Source: Treponema sp. (GTDB lineage: Bacteria > Spirochaetota > Spirochaetia > Treponematales > Breznakiellaceae). From it: 17,870 nt of DNA. The DNA lies in contig JAIRTS010000216.1 in the NCBI GenBank assembly GCA_031254795.1, positions 1 through 17,870 on the forward strand, read 5' to 3'. Positions within the stretch are counted from its first letter, which is position 1, and every line of letters begins with the position of its first letter. The notes under the pieces are model-generated. The model did not search any database. It was not told where the DNA came from and saw nothing but the letters and a program-made list of their open reading frames with translations. The position numbers and the translations under genes were made by a program. Positions 14,067 to 17,870 of the stretch are shown one piece after another.

Positions 14067-14614
14067 GGTGCGAGCGAGACGCTTCGCCGAAAGCGCCTGC
14101 ATAGAGTTTACAGGAGTTTAGCGGGGCTTGCCGGCGATGAAACGATGCGACAGACGCAAACTGCGGCAAGAAAAACCTAAGTTTTTGGCGTGACGTGTGG
14201 CGTTGCCGCGCCCGCGCCGGATAATCCAGAATATCGCTGGACTGCGGTCAATGCCGTGCGGCCAACGCCGCGCTTCCTCTTCTTCTACCGGCAGCGGGCG
14301 AAAGGTGTTGGCGCAAGCCGTTGCAAAGCCCTCTTGTGGAAAGGGAATTTTAGAGATAAAATGGACCCATTGAGGTAAAAACTCCCTTTTCTGAGCAAAA
14401 AGAGCGGAAACCGGAACTCCATGAAAAGGGCGGCGGAACATGACGGTCAATATACTTTCCTTATCCATACTGCCGTGACCAGCCGTTTTAGCGGAATGGC
14501 GAGGCGGACTGCGAATGTGGAGGAGGACTGAGCGTTGTTCCGCATGTATGCCACAACAGGCAACACCGCATAGAGCCGGAAATGGACGCATATACGAAAT
14601 AAGGAGCTTGTACC
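14067..14614. other. gene-free stretch between prfA and recQ
   Basis: No convincing gene. The only long frame (minus, 14118-14591, 157 aa) is rich in Arg, His and Pro, has no domain, and looks like a chance opening in GC-rich DNA. A possible promoter toward recQ is TTGTGG (14334-14339), 17 bp, TAAAAT (14357-14362), which would leave a leader of about 245 nt. I see no conserved RNA structure in it. Confidence 0.4.
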
Positions 14615-16507
14615 ATGCAAAAACCGCCGCCGACGCGCAAAGACAAGTTCGCTGTTCTCAAGGAGTATTTCGGCTATACGGAATTCCGTTCCGGGCAAGA
14701 AGCCGTTATTGACGCCATTCTCGCGGGCAAGGACGCGCTCGCCGTTATGCCGACTGGAGCCGGAAAATCCCTCTGCTACCAAATACCGGCATTGTTGCTG
14801 GACGGGCTTACGGTGGTGATCTCGCCGCTTATTTCACTGATGAAGGATCAGGTCAACGCGCTCAGGGAAGCCGGCGCGCCGTCGGCGTGCCTGAACAGTT
14901 CCCTTTCGCAGGAAGAATACGCGGCGACCATGAAGCTGCTGCGCCAAGGCGATTGCAAAATCCTCTACATCGCGCCGGAACGGCTCCTTAAAGAAAATTT
15001 TTTGCAAATCCAGCAAAGAATGCAATCCATGTCGCGGGACGGAGAGGACTCTCGAAAAATCGCCCTTGTGGTGATTGATGAAGCGCACTGCATTTCCCAG
15101 TGGGGACACGACTTCAGGCCGAGTTACCTCTATATTGCGGAATTCATAAAAACGCTGGATCAAAGACCCGTTATAGCCGCTTTTACGGCGACGGCTACGC
15201 TGAAAGTGAAGGAAGACATCCTTTCCATTCTGTTTTTGCGCGAGCCTTTCGTCATTACCACAGGTTTTGATCGGCAAAATCTCTATTTTGAAGTGCGGAA
15301 ACCCAAGAGCAAAAGCGCGGCGTTGCTGGACTATGTACAGCGCAACAGGAATAAGAGCGGCGTCGTGTACTGCAACACCAGAAAAACCGTTGAAGAAGTG
15401 TGGGAAATGCTTTCGGACAGGAATTTCGCGGTCGCCAAGTACCACGCGGGGCTTGAAGACACGGAACGGCATGAAAACCAGGACGATTTTCTTTACGACA
15501 GGAAGACCATCATGGTGGCGACCAACGCGTTCGGCATGGGCATTGACAAATCAAATGTGTCCTTTGTCATTCATTACAATATGCCGAAAAACATCGAAAG
15601 CTACTACCAGGAAGCGGGCAGGGCGGGGCGAGACGGCGAACCCGCCGAGTGCATCCTGTTTTACAGCGGGCGCGATGTGCGCATAAATGAGTTTCTCATC
15701 ACGCATTCCAACGAAGAAGGCGTTCCGATGGACAAGGCGCTTGTTCGGCATAATCTGGAACTGCTGAAGCTCATGACATGGTACGCCACCGGAACTGATT
15801 GCCTGCGGTCCCGGCTACTCGCCTACTTTGGCGAGAACGCGCCCGCTTTCTGTGGAAACTGCTCAAACTGCAACACGCTTTTTGAAGAGGTTGACATTAC
15901 GATAGAGGCGCAGAAGCTGGTGTCCTGCGTACTGCGTCTGGAACAGAGGGGCAGACGCTTTGGCAAAACCGTGGTTATTGATATTGTACGGGGCGGCAAG
16001 AATGAAAAGATTCGGAATTTTCACCTTGACACGCTCAGTACGTACGGCATTATGAAAGACTCAAGCTCCCACCGCGTACGGCTGATTCTGGATTTCTTGA
16101 TAGAACAGGGCTATCTCGCGCTGAATACCGGAGAATTTCCTGTGGTGATCTCTTCGGAGCGCTCCGGCGAGATCGTGTTTGAACGGAAAAGCGTGTGTAT
16201 GATGTTGTCGAAAGAGGCGCAATCGGAAAAACCCTCCGAATTAAGTCTTCCGATACAGGAATTTGATGAAGTTTTATTTGAGAAATTGCGGGATTTGCGA
16301 AAAACCATCGCCCAAAAAACGGGCGTCCCGTCATACATCGTATTTTCCGACGCCGCTCTACGGGATATGTGCCGGAGAAAGCCCGTTGACAAGCGGGAAT
16401 TCCTGCAAATATCCGGCGTTGGCGAGATAAAAATGGAAAAATACGGAGATATGTTCACGGCTCTGATACGTGAATATAAGGAGGCGGTGAATTACAGCGG
16501 CGCCTAA
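14615..16507 (+). CDS. recQ: ATP-dependent DNA helicase RecQ
   Basis: A 630-aa 3'-5' DNA helicase acting in recombination and replication-fork repair. Helicase motifs in order: motif 0 FGYTEFRSGQEAVIDAIL, Walker A PTGAGKS (46-52), DEAH (155-158) within VIDEAHCISQWGHDFRPSY, TATATLKV, VVYCNTRKT, and motif V-VI VATNAFGMGIDKSNV with YYQEAGRAGRDG. The zinc subdomain has all four cysteines (C396, C413, C416, C419 in FCGNCSNC). The winged-helix RQC domain follows (about 425-530), and an HRDC domain closes the protein (FSDAALRDMCRRKP to YGDMFTALI). It thus has the full RecQ-RQC-HRDC architecture. The start is well supported: AAGGAG eight bases before ATG 14615. Neighbours are not functionally linked. 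Confidence 0.96.
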   Translation: MQKPPPTRKDKFAVLKEYFGYTEFRSGQEAVIDAILAGKDALAVMPTGAGKSLCYQIPALLLDGLTVVISPLISLMKDQVNALREAGAPSACLNSSLSQEEYAATMKLLRQGDCKILYIAPERLLKENFLQIQQRMQSMSRDGEDSRKIALVVIDEAHCISQWGHDFRPSYLYIAEFIKTLDQRPVIAAFTATATLKVKEDILSILFLREPFVITTGFDRQNLYFEVRKPKSKSAALLDYVQRNRNKSGVVYCNTRKTVEEVWEMLSDRNFAVAKYHAGLEDTERHENQDDFLYDRKTIMVATNAFGMGIDKSNVSFVIHYNMPKNIESYYQEAGRAGRDGEPAECILFYSGRDVRINEFLITHSNEEGVPMDKALVRHNLELLKLMTWYATGTDCLRSRLLAYFGENAPAFCGNCSNCNTLFEEVDITIEAQKLVSCVLRLEQRGRRFGKTVVIDIVRGGKNEKIRNFHLDTLSTYGIMKDSSSHRVRLILDFLIEQGYLALNTGEFPVVISSERSGEIVFERKSVCMMLSKEAQSEKPSELSLPIQEFDEVLFEKLRDLRKTIAQKTGVPSYIVFSDAALRDMCRRKPVDKREFLQISGVGEIKMEKYGDMFTALIREYKEAVNYSGA

Positions 16508-16717
16508 GACGGCGTTGCCTGCTGTTGGGCGATTCCCGCTTCCTATCAGTTTATTTATTACGGCCGGCGAAGTTTGGTTTTGAATAGCCGATTAAATGCG
16601 CCTATTGCGCGCGGCGGGCGCTGCGGAGACTTGGCGCCACGCTCGCAAGACAATTTATTAGCAAACCTACGTCATGCAAAATGCTCTCAAAATTTTTCAA
16701 AAAACTTGGATAAACTA

Positions 16718-16746
16718 TTGACAAAATAATTCCAAAATGATATTGT
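16718..16746 (+). promoter_or_regulatory. promoter of the GyrI-like gene
   Basis: Consensus TTGACA (16718-16723), a 17-bp spacer and TATTGT (16741-16746). The expected +1 is about 16753, one base before ATG 16754 and 13 bases before ATG 16766. Confidence 0.78.
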
Positions 16747-16765
16747 ACAATCAATGGAGGAATAT

Positions 16766-17398
16766 ATGGCTGACGCTTTGGATTATAAAAAGGAATATAA
16801 AGAATTATACTTTCCCAAAACTATTCCCGTGATAATAGATATTCCCGAAATGACTTTTGTGGCCATCGCCGGGAAAGGCGATCCAAATGACAAAGACGGG
16901 GAATTCGGGAAGGCCGTTGAATTATTGTATAGCATTCAATATACAATAAAAATGAGCAAAAAGAAGCAAAACACGCCGGAAGGATATTTCGATTATGTTG
17001 TCCCGCCTCTTGAGGGGTTTTGGACAGTAAAAGATGTAAAAGACATTGGAAACAAATCAAAATTTATATGGACCGCCGTAATAAGATTGCCTGAATTTGT
17101 TACCAAAAGGACATTTGAATGGGCATGCAATGAAGTAGAAAATAAAAAGAGCATAAATACGGAGAAGGCAAAATATCTGAAAATAAAAGAAGGATTATGT
17201 GTTCAATGTATGCACATAGGACCGTTTGATGAAGAGCCGGGAACAGTAATGGCGATGGAAAAATATCTTGAGGAAAATAGTTTTGTGAATGATATAGGCG
17301 AGGAAAGGCATCATCACGAAATATATATATCGGACATTAGGAAAGTGGCGAAGGAAAAATTAAAGACAGTATTAAGAATACCAATAAAGAAGAAATAA
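16766..17398 (+). CDS. GyrI-like small-molecule-binding domain protein
   Basis: A 210-aa cytoplasmic protein of the GyrI-like (SOUL/SBM-fold) group, whose members bind small hydrophobic or cationic ligands and may act in drug resistance or as sensors. Family-like features are the N-terminal strand IPEMTFVAIAGKGDPND, the region EGYFDYVVPPLEGFW, a second half with KIKEGLCVQCMHIGPFDEEP, and the C-terminal HHHEIYISDIRK typical of the conserved end. There is no DNA-binding domain, so it is a stand-alone ligand-binding module and not an AraC/MerR regulator. ATG 16766 has GGAGG (16756-16760) five bases upstream. ATG 16754, in frame, would give four more residues (MEEY) on a nearly leaderless mRNA. 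AT-rich composition differs from recQ, suggesting a different origin. The specific ligand is unknown. Confidence 0.8.
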   Translation: MADALDYKKEYKELYFPKTIPVIIDIPEMTFVAIAGKGDPNDKDGEFGKAVELLYSIQYTIKMSKKKQNTPEGYFDYVVPPLEGFWTVKDVKDIGNKSKFIWTAVIRLPEFVTKRTFEWACNEVENKKSINTEKAKYLKIKEGLCVQCMHIGPFDEEPGTVMAMEKYLEENSFVNDIGEERHHHEIYISDIRKVAKEKLKTVLRIPIKKK

Positions 17399-17537
17399 AA
17401 ATATGTGTAAAGGCTGGCGCTTCGCGTAACGAGGTTGTATATCCTTCACCGCTAAAGCGGCTCGGCCTCCACAACGGCTAGGTCATTCCGCTACGCTCCA
17501 TTCCCACGCGAAACCTCCGGCACAGTTTGTCGGCCAT

Positions 17538-17556
17538 GGAAATGCCTCGCATTTCC
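17538..17556. repeat. perfect 8-bp hairpin
   Basis: GGAAATGC, loop CTC, GCATTTCC, 139 bp beyond the GyrI-like gene. There is no T-run of more than two bases after it, so it is not a classical terminator. Confidence 0.55.
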
Positions 17557-17599
17557 TTATTCGGGCTGGCAAAATGTCAGATACATTCGACTGCCTAAT

Positions 17600-17700
17600 C
17601 CTTATGTACTCACTGCTATGCCTTATGTACTCTATCTTATTATATTATAAAGAATTAGTCAAGCCTTATGTATGTTCTGGTACTTATGTGTATGTTCTAG
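17600..17700 (+). repeat. cluster of four CTTATGT direct repeats
   Basis: CTTATGTACTC occurs at 17601-17611 and 17622-17632. CTTATGTATGTTCTGG starts at 17665, and the near-copy CTTATGTGTATGTTCTAGG starts at 17683. The spacings differ, so this is not a simple tandem array. Confidence 0.6.
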
Positions 17701-17839
17701 GTTTCACTAGAAATTGATAACTTTTTTGACCCCTTTTTTAGGATTTTCACCCCATTTTACCCCTAAATGGCAGTTTCCCGATTTTGTAAAACGGGTTACG
17801 CATAACGCCAATAGTAAAGCCATTACCCCATATACAAGA

Positions 17840-17870
17840 ACCGCCTACGGCGGTATGGGCTACCGCCCAT
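17840..17870. repeat. two adjacent hairpins at the window edge
   Basis: ACCGCC-TAC-GGCGGT (17840-17854) is followed directly by ATGGGC-TACC-GCCCAT (17855-17870). The first is of C-GTA-G type on the minus strand. The structure may continue beyond the window. Confidence 0.65.

Larger units (their letters stand above)
17399..17870. other. gene-free right end with short repeats and hairpins
   Basis: No gene, tRNA or rRNA is visible. There is a hairpin at 17538-17556, clustered CTTATGT repeats (17600-17700), a C/T-rich stretch of alternating T-runs and CCCC (about 17721-17770), and two adjacent hairpins at the window edge. Confidence 0.6.

Noticed and set aside
14118..14591. 157-aa minus-strand ORF upstream of recQ
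   Set aside because: Compositionally random, no ribosome binding site and no recognisable motif; it runs against recQ leader DNA.
14067..14614. Riboswitch or structured leader for recQ
   Set aside because: I could not find a conserved aptamer-like arrangement; only weak scattered stems are visible.

Overview
The window looks like chromosomal DNA from a spirochaete of the Treponema group. The main evidence is a P83/100-type antigen gene (secreted, with a long Glu/Gln-rich coiled coil), a family found only in spirochaetes. The MurC glycine-rich motif (GVKGTGTSALAE), the YbiT/YkpA-type ABC-F protein and the mixed base composition also fit. Housekeeping genes are GC-rich at third codon positions, whereas the restriction-modification genes, a small membrane protein and the GyrI-like gene are visibly AT-rich. 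I cannot name the species.

Layout from left to right. A 23-bp tandem array (1-455) is followed by a 28-aa leader ORF that overlaps murC by ATGA. Next come the P83/100 gene and a family 4 uracil-DNA glycosylase whose start codon lies in a small 14-bp repeat. On the minus strand lie an AT-rich five-helix membrane protein, an ABC-F ATPase and a DEAD-box RNA helicase. The gap between the last two holds two repeat elements: one with insertion-sequence-like ends, and a 154-bp MITE-like element with perfect 18-bp terminal inverted repeats. An AT-rich plus-strand island then carries a 72-aa protein made of ten uninterrupted heptads, a beta-class DNA methyltransferase and a PD-(D/E)xK restriction endonuclease. 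It ends in a clear Rho-independent terminator. After it come prfA (peptide release factor 1, minus strand) with a small ORF two bases downstream, recQ (plus) and a GyrI-like protein (plus). The last 470 bases hold no recognisable gene, only short repeats and hairpins.

Three observations stand out. (1) The heptad ORF, methyltransferase and nuclease look like one operon under a strong promoter-like sequence (TTGTCA, 17 bp, TATCAT) whose predicted +1 is the A of the heptad ORF's ATG. A protein built only of heptads as the first gene of a restriction-modification operon is unfamiliar to me. (2) Several genes (the heptad ORF, prfA, the DEAD-box helicase and perhaps the GyrI-like gene) have a -10 element only 6-9 nt before the start codon. 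All but the last also lack a Shine-Dalgarno site, which suggests leaderless mRNAs. (3) Short intergenic hairpins at five places share a trinucleotide loop of the type C-GNA-G on one strand. These sit alongside larger inverted-repeat elements, so the intergenic DNA appears populated by structured dispersed repeats.
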